Shown here one piece after another: positions 46,361 through 54,054 of a stretch of DNA of 64,000 nt; within the stretch, counting starts at the first letter, position 1, and every line of letters begins with the position of its first letter. A program made the translations under genes and the position numbers. The notes under the pieces were generated by a model. It was not told where the DNA came from. It saw only the letters and a list, made by a program, of their open reading frames with translations, and did not search any database. The stretch covers positions 1 through 64,000 of the forward strand of contig QFOD01000022.1 in the NCBI GenBank assembly GCA_003241055.1, given 5' to 3'. The stretch comes from Roseateles depolymerans (lineage in GTDB: Bacteria; Pseudomonadota; Gammaproteobacteria; Burkholderiales; Burkholderiaceae_C).

Positions 46361-48232
46361 ATGACCCCTCCTGCCCTGAATCCCGCCCCGACCGAATCCT
46401 CCGTCGCGCTGCCGCTCAAGATCCTGGCCGGCACAGCCCTGCTGGGCTTTCTGTATCTGGCCCGTGACGTGCTGATCCCGGTTGTGCTGGCGCTGATGCT
46501 GGGCTTCGCGCTGGCCCCCGTGGTGCGGCGCATACGCCGACTGGGGCTGGGGCAGACGGCCGCCGCATTGGCGGCGCTGTCGCTCAGCGGTGCAGTCATG
46601 TTCGGCGTCGGCAGTGCGGTGTTTTCTCAGGTGGGCACGCTGGCAGGCAGCCTGCCCAGCTACGAGGCGAACGTGCGGGCCAAGGTGGCCGCGATCCGGG
46701 CGCTGACGATTGACCGCATTGCCGAGGCCAAGGATAGGGCCGGGCGCCTGATCGGTGAGGCTCTCCCCGAGCCAGCACCTGAGGAGGTGCGCCCGGCCGC
46801 GCCCGCCGCGCCGCATGCGTCGACGCCCGCGCCCAGCGCGGCAGCGGCGGACGACGCCGCCAGCCTGGTGGCCAAGGCGCTCGGCGCCATCTGGGGGCCG
46901 CTGGGCATGCTGGGCGTCGTGGTGCTGGTGCTGATCTTCGTGCTGCTGGAGCAGGACTCGCTGCGCGACCGGTTGATCCGCCTGGTCGGCGGCCAGGACC
47001 TGCGGGGCGCCACCAATGCGCTCAACGATGCCGGCGAGCGGCTGTCGCGCTACTTCGTCTCGCAGTTCGCGGTGAACCTGGGCGTGGCCCTGGTGGTCGG
47101 CGTGGTGCTGGCGCTGCTGGGGCTGCCGCAGGCGGCCGTCTGGGCCCTGCTGGCCGGCGTGCTGCGCTTCATTCCCTATGTGGGCTTTCCGGCCGCCGCC
47201 GCCTGCGCGGCGGGCTTCGCTGCGGCGGTGGACCCGGGCTGGCATCTGGTCTACGTGACCCTGCTGGTCTTCGTCGTCGTGGAGCTGCTGGTGGCCAACG
47301 TCGTGGAGCCGCAGCTTTACGGCCACACGACCGGGCTGTCACCGTTCTCCGTCGTTGTCTCTGCCGTGGCCTGGGGCGCACTGTGGGGGCCGGTGGGCCT
47401 GCTGCTGTCCACCCCGCTGACGCTGTGTCTGGTGGTGGCCGGGCGGCACGTGCCGGCCCTGGCCTTCTTCGACATCCTGTTCGGCGATGCGCCGGCACTG
47501 ACGCTGTCGCAGCGCTTCTACCAGCGCTGCCTCAGTGGCGACGCGGTGGAAATCCTGGCCGAGGCGCGCAACTACCTGCGCCGGCGCTCGCTGGCGTCCT
47601 ACTGCGACAAGATCGTGATGCCGGCGCTGGAGCTGGCGCGCGGCGATTTCGAGCACCAGCTCATCAGCGCCGATCAGCAGCGCGTGGCCCAGCAGGTGGT
47701 GGCTCAGGTGTTCGAAGAGCTGGCACACGAGAGCCGCCCGGCGCGACGTCGCCGCGTGTCGGTGCTGGACGATGGCAGCCTGGGGCTGACGCTTCGGGAC
47801 GCGCGCGTGCAGGCGGCCGGCCGCTGGCAGGGGTCGTTGAATGTGGCGCCCGGCTCGGTCACGCTGTGCGTGAGCACGTCGGGCGTGGGCTCGCAACTGG
47901 TGGCCGAACTGCTGGCCCGCGCGCTGCGCGCCGATGGCGTGGATGCGCGCCATGTGACGCTGGGCGAGATGACCGAGCCGCCGGACGGCGCGCGCGCCGA
48001 TGTGGTGGGCACGATGATCCTCGTGCCGGCCGGCGAGCCTGCTGGCGCCCAGGAGACGGCGCAGCTCTCGGACGTGCTGACCCGGCTGAGCGCGGCCCAT
48101 CTGCTGCTGCTGCGTCACGCCTTCGATCGCGCGATGCCGGTGGACCGCCTGGATGCCGGCCGGGTGCACCGCACCGTCTATTCGTTCGAGGAGGCGCTGG
48201 CGCTGGTCAAGGGCGATCGCCTGCAGCCCTGA
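46361..48232 (+). CDS. AI-2E family transporter with long C-terminal extension
   Basis: 623 residues; typical AI-2E (TqsA/YdiK/PerM) proteins have about 350. Residues 20-380 hold the membrane part: YLARDVLIPVVLALMLGFALAPVVRRIR, a long periplasmic segment with an Ala/Pro linker at about 130-170, LGMLGVVVLVLIFVLLEQDSLRDR, AVNLGVALVVGVVLALLGLPQAAVWALLAGVLRFIPYVGF and PLLLSTPLTLCLVVAGRHVP. The remaining ~240 residues look cytoplasmic, with an alpha-helical part (RFYQRCLSGDAVEILAEARNYL) and a compact alpha/beta part (LCVSTSGVGSQLVAELLARAL, DVVGTMILVPAGEP). The substrate may be a small signal or ion. Confidence 0.88.
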   Translation: MTPPALNPAPTESSVALPLKILAGTALLGFLYLARDVLIPVVLALMLGFALAPVVRRIRRLGLGQTAAALAALSLSGAVMFGVGSAVFSQVGTLAGSLPSYEANVRAKVAAIRALTIDRIAEAKDRAGRLIGEALPEPAPEEVRPAAPAAPHASTPAPSAAAADDAASLVAKALGAIWGPLGMLGVVVLVLIFVLLEQDSLRDRLIRLVGGQDLRGATNALNDAGERLSRYFVSQFAVNLGVALVVGVVLALLGLPQAAVWALLAGVLRFIPYVGFPAAAACAAGFAAAVDPGWHLVYVTLLVFVVVELLVANVVEPQLYGHTTGLSPFSVVVSAVAWGALWGPVGLLLSTPLTLCLVVAGRHVPALAFFDILFGDAPALTLSQRFYQRCLSGDAVEILAEARNYLRRRSLASYCDKIVMPALELARGDFEHQLISADQQRVAQQVVAQVFEELAHESRPARRRRVSVLDDGSLGLTLRDARVQAAGRWQGSLNVAPGSVTLCVSTSGVGSQLVAELLARALRADGVDARHVTLGEMTEPPDGARADVVGTMILVPAGEPAGAQETAQLSDVLTRLSAAHLLLLRHAFDRAMPVDRLDAGRVHRTVYSFEEALALVKGDRLQP

Positions 48233-48238
48233 ACATGA

Positions 48239-48264
48239 AAAACGCCGCCCGAGGGCGGCGTTTT
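48239..48264. terminator. Bidirectional terminator between AI-2E gene and efp
   Basis: CGCCGCCC and GGGCGGCG form a stem with A-run on the left (48238-48242) and T-run on the right (48261-48264), so it can end both the plus-strand transporter transcript and the minus-strand efp transcript. Confidence 0.85.
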
Positions 48265-48283
48265 CTTGGCGGTCGAGACAGGC

Positions 48284-48838
48284 TCAGACGCGCTTGCGGT
48301 ATTCGTGCGTACGGGTGTCGATTTCGATCTTGTCGCCGTTTTCAACGAACAGCGGCACGGCGATCTCGAAGCCGGTGCCCTTCAGGCGAGCGGGCTTCAT
48401 GACCTTGCCCGAGGTGTCGCCCTTGACGGCCGGCTCGGTCTCGATCTCGCGAACCACGCTGGTGGGCAGTTCCACCGAGATGGCCTTGCCGTCGTAGAAG
48501 GTCACTTCCACGGCCATGCCGTCTTCCAGGTAGGAGATGGCGTCGCCCATGTTCTCGGCTTCGACCTCGTACTGGTTGTACTCGGTGTCCATGAACACAT
48601 ACATCGGGTCGGCGAAGTAGGAGTAGGTGCACTCCTTCTTGTCGAGGATGATCTGTTCCATCTTGTCGTCGGCCTTGAAGACCAGCTCGGCGCCAGCGCC
48701 GTTCAGCAGGTTCTTCATCTTGATGCGGACCGTCGCCGCGCCGCGGCCACCGCGGCTGTATTCGGTCTTCAGGACGACCATCGGGTCCTTGCCCTGCATG
48801 ATCACGTTGCCGGCGCGGATTTCTTGAGCGAGTTTCAT
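48284..48838 (-). CDS. efp: Elongation factor P, arginine-rhamnosylation type
   Basis: 184 residues. EF-P relieves ribosome stalling at polyproline. The three OB-like domains are intact (MKLAQEIRAGNVIM, KKECTYSYFADPMYVFMDTEYNQYEV, and the C-terminal GFEIAVPLFVENGDKIEIDTRT). The modified loop is YSRGGRGAATVR with Arg32 at the tip in place of the Lys34 used by E. coli; this form is rhamnosylated by EarP, whose gene lies directly upstream. The frame extends to 48898, but the MKLAQEIRAG start is universal. The terminator at 48239-48264 follows. Confidence 0.97.
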   Translation of the reverse strand: MKLAQEIRAGNVIMQGKDPMVVLKTEYSRGGRGAATVRIKMKNLLNGAGAELVFKADDKMEQIILDKKECTYSYFADPMYVFMDTEYNQYEVEAENMGDAISYLEDGMAVEVTFYDGKAISVELPTSVVREIETEPAVKGDTSGKVMKPARLKGTGFEIAVPLFVENGDKIEIDTRTHEYRKRV

Positions 48839-48967
48839 GGTGTATCGACGGTGTAGAGCGCCGGGGATTCCGGCAGAGCGGCGCACCAATCTGCCCAAGA
48901 TGCGCGGTTCAGCCCGGTGATGTGCCGGGGTCAGCGTCCCTGGTGTGGCGCGGCAAAGCCAGCCATT

Positions 48968-50014
48968 CTAGCTGGAAAGGCCCAAAAAGCTTTGCAACTG
49001 CGTCAGCAGGTCCGGCTGGGCCAGCAGTTCGCTGCGCCAGGCGATGGCCTGGAGGGCGACGGGTCGCAGGTCGGCCAGCGTGGCGCCCAGAGGCTCGGGC
49101 AGCGGTGCGATGCCGTTCCAGCCGCGCCAGACCGTCCGCCAGGTCTCGGGGAGTGCCGCGCGGCGCATGAAGGCCTCGAGCTTGGCGTGGTGGGCGTCGT
49201 CGTGCTGCGGGTAGATCTGCCAGATGAAGGGCTTGCCGGCCCATTGCGCCCGCACGAAGGAGTCTTCGCCGCGAACCAGGTTGAGGTCGCAGGCCCAGAG
49301 CAGGCGGTCGTAGTCGTCCTGGGGCAGATAGGGCAGGGCCTGCACCCGCAGCAGAGGCAGATCCTGCACGAGCTGCAGTGCTTCAGCCTGCAGCGGCCCC
49401 GGGCAGGCCAGCAGCAGTGTGGGCTGCTTGGCCAGCGCCCGTAGCAGTTGGGGCAGTGCGGGGTTGGCGTAGGCGAACAGGCTGACCCGCCGCTCGCCCG
49501 TGGGACCGGCCCAGCCGCGCTCGGCCAGCCAGCCGGTGGCGTCGAAGCGGCGCATCTGCTCGGCGATGCCTGGCTCGCGCAGCAGGCCGCCGGTGCGGGG
49601 CGTGAAGCCGGGGTAGAAGAAGTGCTTCGTGAGCCCCGTGCCAGGGCCGCTGAACTGTGGCGAGGCCAGGCCGTGGCTGCGCTCCACGTAGTCCTCGGCG
49701 CTGAGGTATTCGAGGTTGATCCAGCGTGGCGCGGGCTGGCGCGCGGCCATGCGGGCCACGAAGGGCTCCGGCAGGTCGCAGCCAAACGCTTCGATGACGA
49801 TGTCGCCCGGCTGCACCGGCACGTCGCCCGCGGGCCAGGCGCGCAGCTCGATGGCGGCAGGGCGCGGCGGCGGCGCCATCCAGGCCAGGGCCTGCGCGTC
49901 GTCCACCCAGAGCCGCACCTGCTCGCCGCGTGCGGCCAGATCGCGCGCCAGGCGCCAGCACACGCCCAGGTCGCCATGGTTGTCGATCACGCGGCAGAAG
50001 AGGTCCCAGAGCAT
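48968..50014 (-). CDS. earP: EF-P arginine rhamnosyltransferase EarP
   Basis: 348 residues. It transfers rhamnose from dTDP-L-rhamnose to Arg32 of EF-P. The GT-B fold protein begins MLWDLFCRVIDNHGDLGVCW, with Asp11 and Asp15 in the DNxGDxGV motif essential in studied enzymes. Other matching stretches are VIEAFGCDLP, WINLEYLSAEDYVE, HFFYPGFTPRTGGL, LVRGEDSFVRAQWAGKPFIWQIYPQ and DAHHAKLEAF. It precedes efp on the same strand with 129 bp between. The earP frame is open far upstream, under uvrC on the opposite strand, but the conserved N terminus fixes the start at 50014. Confidence 0.96.
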   Translation of the reverse strand: MLWDLFCRVIDNHGDLGVCWRLARDLAARGEQVRLWVDDAQALAWMAPPPRPAAIELRAWPAGDVPVQPGDIVIEAFGCDLPEPFVARMAARQPAPRWINLEYLSAEDYVERSHGLASPQFSGPGTGLTKHFFYPGFTPRTGGLLREPGIAEQMRRFDATGWLAERGWAGPTGERRVSLFAYANPALPQLLRALAKQPTLLLACPGPLQAEALQLVQDLPLLRVQALPYLPQDDYDRLLWACDLNLVRGEDSFVRAQWAGKPFIWQIYPQHDDAHHAKLEAFMRRAALPETWRTVWRGWNGIAPLPEPLGATLADLRPVALQAIAWRSELLAQPDLLTQLQSFLGLSS

Positions 50015-50047
50015 GGGGCGGGATTGTCCCAGGCCACAATGCCGGCC

Positions 50048-52066
50048 ATGTCGAACCAGCCTTCTTCCCCGGCGCCCGCAGCCGATGTTGGTGCCCAGCA
50101 GCAGGCCGAATGGGCCGAGGAGCGTGAGCGCATCGAGGCCGCCGAGCGGGCCCGCACCACCGAGGTGGAGGCCGCGGCCCGCGCCGTGCGTGAGCGGCTG
50201 CTGGCCGAAGTAGCCGCGCTGCCGCTGCTGCCCGGTGTCTACCGGTATTTCGATGCCAAGGACGAGGTGCTCTACGTCGGCAAGGCTAAGAGCCTGAAGA
50301 AGCGGGTGTCCAGCTATTTCCAGAAGGACCACGGCGGCACCCGCATCGGCCTGATGGTGGCGCGCATCGCCAGGCTGGAGACCACGGTGGTGCGTACCGA
50401 GGCCGAGGCCCTGCTGCTCGAGAACAACCTCATCAAGGCGCTGAACCCGCGGTTCAACATCCTGTTCCGCGACGACAAGAGCTACCCCTACCTGCGCCTG
50501 AGCGGTCATGCCTATCCGCGCATGAGCTACTACCGCGGCGCGGTGGACAAGAAGCACCACTACTTCGGCCCCTATCCCAGCGCCTGGGCGGTGAAGGAGG
50601 CGATCCAGCTGATGCAGAAGGTGTTCCGCCTGCGCACCTGCGAGGACAGTGTGTTCAGCAACCGCAGCCGGCCCTGCCTGTTGTTCCAGATCAAGCGCTG
50701 CTCCGGCCCCTGCGTGGCCGAGGGGCAGGGCGGCGACTACGCGCGCAACGTGGACAGCGCGGAGCGCTTTCTGCGCGGCGAAACCGATGAGGTGATGGAC
50801 GCGCTGCAGCAGCAGATGATGGCGCACGCCGAGCGCTTCCAGTACGAGCAGGCGGCCGAGCTGCGCAACCAGATCCAGGCGCTGTCCAAGGTGTTGCAGC
50901 AGCAGGTGGTGGAGGAAAGCAGCGCCACCGGCCGCGACCGCGACGTGGACGTGCTGGCCGTCAAGGTGCAGGGCGGCAAGGCCTGCGTGAACCTGGCCAT
51001 GGTGCGCGGCGGGCGGCATCTGGGGGACCGCGCCTTCTTTCCCAAGCACGTGGAGGATGCCACCGCGCTGCACCTGGACGGCTTGGACGACGAGGCGCCA
51101 CAGTCGCCCGAGCGCCAGGTGCTGGAGGCCTTCATCGCGCAGCACTACCTCAACTCGCCGCCGCCCGGCCTGGTGCTGCTGAGCGAGCCGGTGGACGAGG
51201 GCCTGTCCGAGGCGCTGGCCGCCCAGGCTGGCAGCCGTGTCACGCTGCAGGCCCAGCCGCGTGGCCAGCGCCGCATCTGGCTGGAGATGTGCGTGCAGGG
51301 CGCCGAGCTGGCGCTGGCCCGCCTGCTGGCCGAGGAGGGCTCGCAGCAGGCGCGCACCCGCGCGCTGGTGGAGGCGCTGGACCTGTCTGTGCCCGAGATG
51401 GACAAGTTTCGTGTCGAATGTTTCGACATCAGCCACACCGCGGGCGAGGCGACGGTGGCAAGCTGCGTGGTCTTCGAGGGCCACCAGATGCAGAGCAGCC
51501 AGTACCGCCGCTACACGATCGACGGCATCACCGGCGGTGATGACTACGCGGCGATGCGTCAGGTCTTGACCCGCCGCTACAGCAAGATGGCCGAGGCCGC
51601 GCAGCTGGGCACCGGCCGCCTGCCTGACCTGGTGCTGGTGGACGGCGGGCGCGGCCAGGTCAGCATGGCACGCGAGGTGTTCGAGGAGCTTGGCCTGGAT
51701 CTCAGCCTGATTGCCGGCGTGGAGAAGGGCGAGGGTCGCAAGGTGGGGCTGGAGGAGCTGGTGTTTGCCGACGGGCGGGAAAAGGTCTATCTCGGCCGGG
51801 ACTCGGCGGCGCTGATGCTGATCGCGCAGATCCGCGATGAGGCGCACCGATTCGCGATCACCGGCATGCGGGCCAAGCGTGCATCCGCCCGCACGGGTGG
51901 CTCGAGGCTGGAGGACATCCCGGGCGTCGGCCCCAAGAAGCGTGCCCAGCTGCTGCAGCGCTTCGGTGGCGTGCGCGGCGTGGCTGGCGCCAGCGTGGAG
52001 GACCTGTGCGGCGTGAAGGGCATCTCGCGCGAACTGGCCGAGGACATCTATCGCGCGCTGCGCTGA
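50048..52066 (+). CDS. uvrC: Excinuclease ABC subunit UvrC
   Basis: 672 residues. It makes both incisions in nucleotide excision repair. After an extra charged Ala/Glu-rich N-terminal segment of about 55 residues comes the GIY-YIG nuclease domain (LPGVYRYFDAKDEVLYVGKAKSLKKRVSSYF). Then the Cys cluster region (SRPCLLFQIKRCSGPCVAEG), UvrB-binding UVR motif, the RNase H-like nuclease (VECFDISHTAGEATVASCVVF, DLVLVDGGRGQ) and the C-terminal HhH2 (LEDIPGVGPKKRAQLLQRFG). Starts at 50039 and 50048 are both possible. It is divergent from earP with 33 bp between starts. Confidence 0.96.
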   Translation: MSNQPSSPAPAADVGAQQQAEWAEERERIEAAERARTTEVEAAARAVRERLLAEVAALPLLPGVYRYFDAKDEVLYVGKAKSLKKRVSSYFQKDHGGTRIGLMVARIARLETTVVRTEAEALLLENNLIKALNPRFNILFRDDKSYPYLRLSGHAYPRMSYYRGAVDKKHHYFGPYPSAWAVKEAIQLMQKVFRLRTCEDSVFSNRSRPCLLFQIKRCSGPCVAEGQGGDYARNVDSAERFLRGETDEVMDALQQQMMAHAERFQYEQAAELRNQIQALSKVLQQQVVEESSATGRDRDVDVLAVKVQGGKACVNLAMVRGGRHLGDRAFFPKHVEDATALHLDGLDDEAPQSPERQVLEAFIAQHYLNSPPPGLVLLSEPVDEGLSEALAAQAGSRVTLQAQPRGQRRIWLEMCVQGAELALARLLAEEGSQQARTRALVEALDLSVPEMDKFRVECFDISHTAGEATVASCVVFEGHQMQSSQYRRYTIDGITGGDDYAAMRQVLTRRYSKMAEAAQLGTGRLPDLVLVDGGRGQVSMAREVFEELGLDLSLIAGVEKGEGRKVGLEELVFADGREKVYLGRDSAALMLIAQIRDEAHRFAITGMRAKRASARTGGSRLEDIPGVGPKKRAQLLQRFGGVRGVAGASVEDLCGVKGISRELAEDIYRALR

Positions 52067-52098
52067 GGTTTCGACCCCGCAATGCGCCGGAGCAACAC

Positions 52099-52635
52099 AT
52101 GACGATGATCGAACGAATCAAGCGCTGGCTGCGCGACGGGCCCTGGTCTCCGGTGACCCGCTGGCTGCTGGGGCCGTTGCTTGCCGGCTGCAGCGCCACG
52201 CCGCGCGCACCCGCGCCGCCGCCACCGGCGATGCCTGCGCCTCCCCCGGCGGTGGCGGCTGCCTCTGCGCCCGTTGCCAAGCCGCCTGCCGGACTGCCGG
52301 CGCCGCGGGCGGTGCGCACGCCGGCCGAGCTGCGTCGGCAGGCTGCCGAGCGGCTGGTGGCGGCCAACCCGGCTGGCAGCTATCTGACGCCATCGCCGCC
52401 CATCCTGCTGGCCATCCCGGTGCTGGAGGTCGAACTGAACCGTGACGGCAGCGTGCGACGTATCCAGGTCTTGCGCCATCCGAGCCAGGCGCCTGAAACC
52501 GTGCAGATGGCCATCAACGCCATCCACAAGGCCGCGCCCTATGGCGACCTGCGCCACATGCCGCAGCCCTGGGCCTTCACGGAAACCTTCCTGTTCGACG
52601 ACGACAAGCGCTTCAAGCCGCGTACCCTGGATTGA
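52099..52635 (+). CDS. Putative lipoprotein with TonB C-terminal-like domain
   Basis: 178 residues. N terminus MTMIERIKRWLRDGPW then a hydrophobic run to a lipobox-like LLAGC (Cys about 34), a Pro/Ala-rich linker (about 40-80) and a C-terminal domain with LLAIPVLEVELNRDGSVRRIQVLRHP and TVQMAINAIHKAAPYGDLP-like spacing. That pattern (x-V-E-L-N-x-D-G-S-V) recalls TonB/TolA C-terminal domains. The function is unknown. A GGAG six bases ahead supports the start. It lies 32 bp after uvrC and may be co-transcribed with it and pgsA. Confidence 0.75.
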   Translation: MTMIERIKRWLRDGPWSPVTRWLLGPLLAGCSATPRAPAPPPPAMPAPPPAVAAASAPVAKPPAGLPAPRAVRTPAELRRQAAERLVAANPAGSYLTPSPPILLAIPVLEVELNRDGSVRRIQVLRHPSQAPETVQMAINAIHKAAPYGDLRHMPQPWAFTETFLFDDDKRFKPRTLD

Positions 52636-52792
52636 GCGGGTGGTGCGTCCTTATCGCCACAAACCCGGGTGCGGCGCCTGAGGCTCGGCGCGGCTTGGGC
52701 ACAATGCGGCGCTGACCTGCTCCGCCTTTCAGGCGCTTCCGGCGCTCCATGGGGGAGTCGCGCCGGATGCTGCAAGACCGGTCCTGCCTGCT

Positions 52793-53359
52793 ATGTTCCT
52801 GACGCTGCCGACTCTGCTGACCTGGGCCCGCATCGTGGCGATCCCGCTGATCGTCGGGGTGTTCTATCTGAACCTGACCCCGTCGCATCAGAACCTGTTC
52901 GCGACGACGCTGTTCATCGTCGTTGCGCTGACGGACTGGCTGGATGGCTATCTGGCGCGCAAGCTCAACCAGACCTCGTCCTTCGGCGCCTTCCTGGACC
53001 CGGTGGCCGACAAGTTCCTGGTGTGCTCGGCCCTGCTGATCCTGCTCGAGCTCGGGCGGGTGAATGCGATGGTGGCGCTGGTGATCATCGGCCGCGAGAT
53101 CGCCATCTCGGCGCTGCGGGAGTGGATGGCGCAGATCGGCGCGTCGCGCAGTGTTGCGGTCCACATGGTCGGCAAGCTGAAGACTACGGTGCAGATGATC
53201 GCCATTCCCTTCCTGCTGTACGACGGCGTGCTGTTCGGCTGGCTGCCCACGCGGGTATGGGGCACCTGGCTCATCTACGCGGCCGTGGTGCTGACCATCT
53301 GGTCCATGGTCTATTACCTCCAGAAGGCCCTGCCCGAAATTCGTGCGAAAGCCCGCTAA
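52793..53359 (+). CDS. pgsA: CDP-diacylglycerol-glycerol-3-phosphate 3-phosphatidyltransferase
   Basis: 188-residue inner-membrane enzyme for phosphatidylglycerol synthesis. It starts MFLTLPTLLTWARIVAIPLIV, matching the N-P-x-x-L-T-x-x-R motif of the family in a variant form. The CDP-alcohol signature D-G-x2-A-R-x8-G-x3-D-x3-D is complete in DWLDGYLARKLNQTSSFGAF followed by LDPVADK. Further helices include VALVIIGREIAI and MVGKLKTTVQM. The uvrC - pgsA neighbourhood is conserved in proteobacteria. Confidence 0.95.
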   Translation: MFLTLPTLLTWARIVAIPLIVGVFYLNLTPSHQNLFATTLFIVVALTDWLDGYLARKLNQTSSFGAFLDPVADKFLVCSALLILLELGRVNAMVALVIIGREIAISALREWMAQIGASRSVAVHMVGKLKTTVQMIAIPFLLYDGVLFGWLPTRVWGTWLIYAAVVLTIWSMVYYLQKALPEIRAKAR

Positions 53360-53568
53360 GAGCGGCACGCGCACGAGTTGTATCGGGACTTTTCCCTCCA
53401 TGGCGGCCGTTGGGTGCGCGTCTAGAATCCGCTCCCCGTACCGCCTTTAGGTCTCGGATGTTTGACGCATTCGGGGCCTGCCAAGCAGGACGGGAGTCGA
53501 CTACTGCATCGTTGTCTGGCCTCTGGAACTTCGGGGGCCGGCGTCAACCGTCCTGTGAGGGGGTACGA

Positions 53569-53841
53569 GTGAACAAGTCCGAATTGATCGAGCACATCGC
53601 CAAGCAAGCCGACATTTCCAAGGCGGCCGCGGGGCGAGCGCTTGAAGCCGTCATCGGTGGCGTGAAGACCACGCTGAAGAAGAACGGCACCGTTTCGTTG
53701 GTGGGCTTCGGCACGTTCAGCGTGACCAAGCGCGCGGCTCGCACGGGTCGCAATCCGCGCACGAACGAAGCGATCAAGATCAAGTCGGCTAAAGTGCCGA
53801 AGTTCAAGCCGGGCAAGGCGCTGAAGGACGCAGTCAATTAA
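53569..53841 (+). CDS. hupB: HU family DNA-binding protein
   Basis: 90 residues from a GTG start (MNKSELIEHIAKQADISKAA), the normal HU length. The dimerisation core GTVSLVGFGTFSVTKRAAR and the DNA-contacting arm R-T-G-R-N-P-R-T-N-E with the conserved Asn-Pro are intact, ending KPGKALKDAV. It compacts DNA. The upstream GAGGGGG is the ribosome site. An open frame reaching back to 52669 is not coding there. tRNA-Val follows 32 bp later, likely on the same transcript or a nearby one. HU and not IHF is supported by the sequence around the arm. Confidence 0.95.
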   Translation: MNKSELIEHIAKQADISKAAAGRALEAVIGGVKTTLKKNGTVSLVGFGTFSVTKRAARTGRNPRTNEAIKIKSAKVPKFKPGKALKDAVN

Positions 53842-53873
53842 GATGGCGTTCTGATCGGGTGCCCGATATGAAA

Positions 53874-53949
53874 GGGTGCTTAGCTCAGTTGGTAGAGCGC
53901 CGCTCTTACACAGCGATGGTCGGCGGTTCGAGCCCGTCAGCACCCACCA
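53874..53949 (+). tRNA. tRNA-Val (anticodon TAC)
   Basis: 76 nt including encoded CCA. Acceptor GGGTGCT / AGCACCC pairs perfectly, with D arm GCTC...GAGC and T arm GGCGG-TTCGAGC-CCGTC. The anticodon loop CTTACAC puts TAC at 53907-53909. The anticodon stem CCGCT / AGCGA has a C-A mismatch at 27-43. A hairpin at 54005-54030 follows. Confidence 0.95.
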
Positions 53950-54004
53950 ACCCGATCTCTTGGCCGGAGATTCCCGCCGGCTAGTCCCTAGAATGCGGCT
54001 CCCT

Positions 54005-54030
54005 CAAAGGCGAACCCCGGTTCGCCTTTG
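54005..54030 (+). terminator. Hairpin terminator after tRNA-Val
   Basis: CAAAGGCGAACC (54005-54016) and GGTTCGCCTTTG (54019-54030) are exact reverse complements, followed by the T-rich TTGCGTTTG. It lies between tRNA-Val and ppiD and should end the HU/tRNA transcript. The T-run is weak. Confidence 0.65.
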
Positions 54031-54054
54031 TTGCGTTTGCCCCGAGGTTTTGCG

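Noticed and set aside
50015..51847. Upstream extension of the earP frame to 51847
   Set aside because: It lies entirely antisense to uvrC. The conserved EarP N terminus (MLWDLFCRV) fixes the start at 50014.
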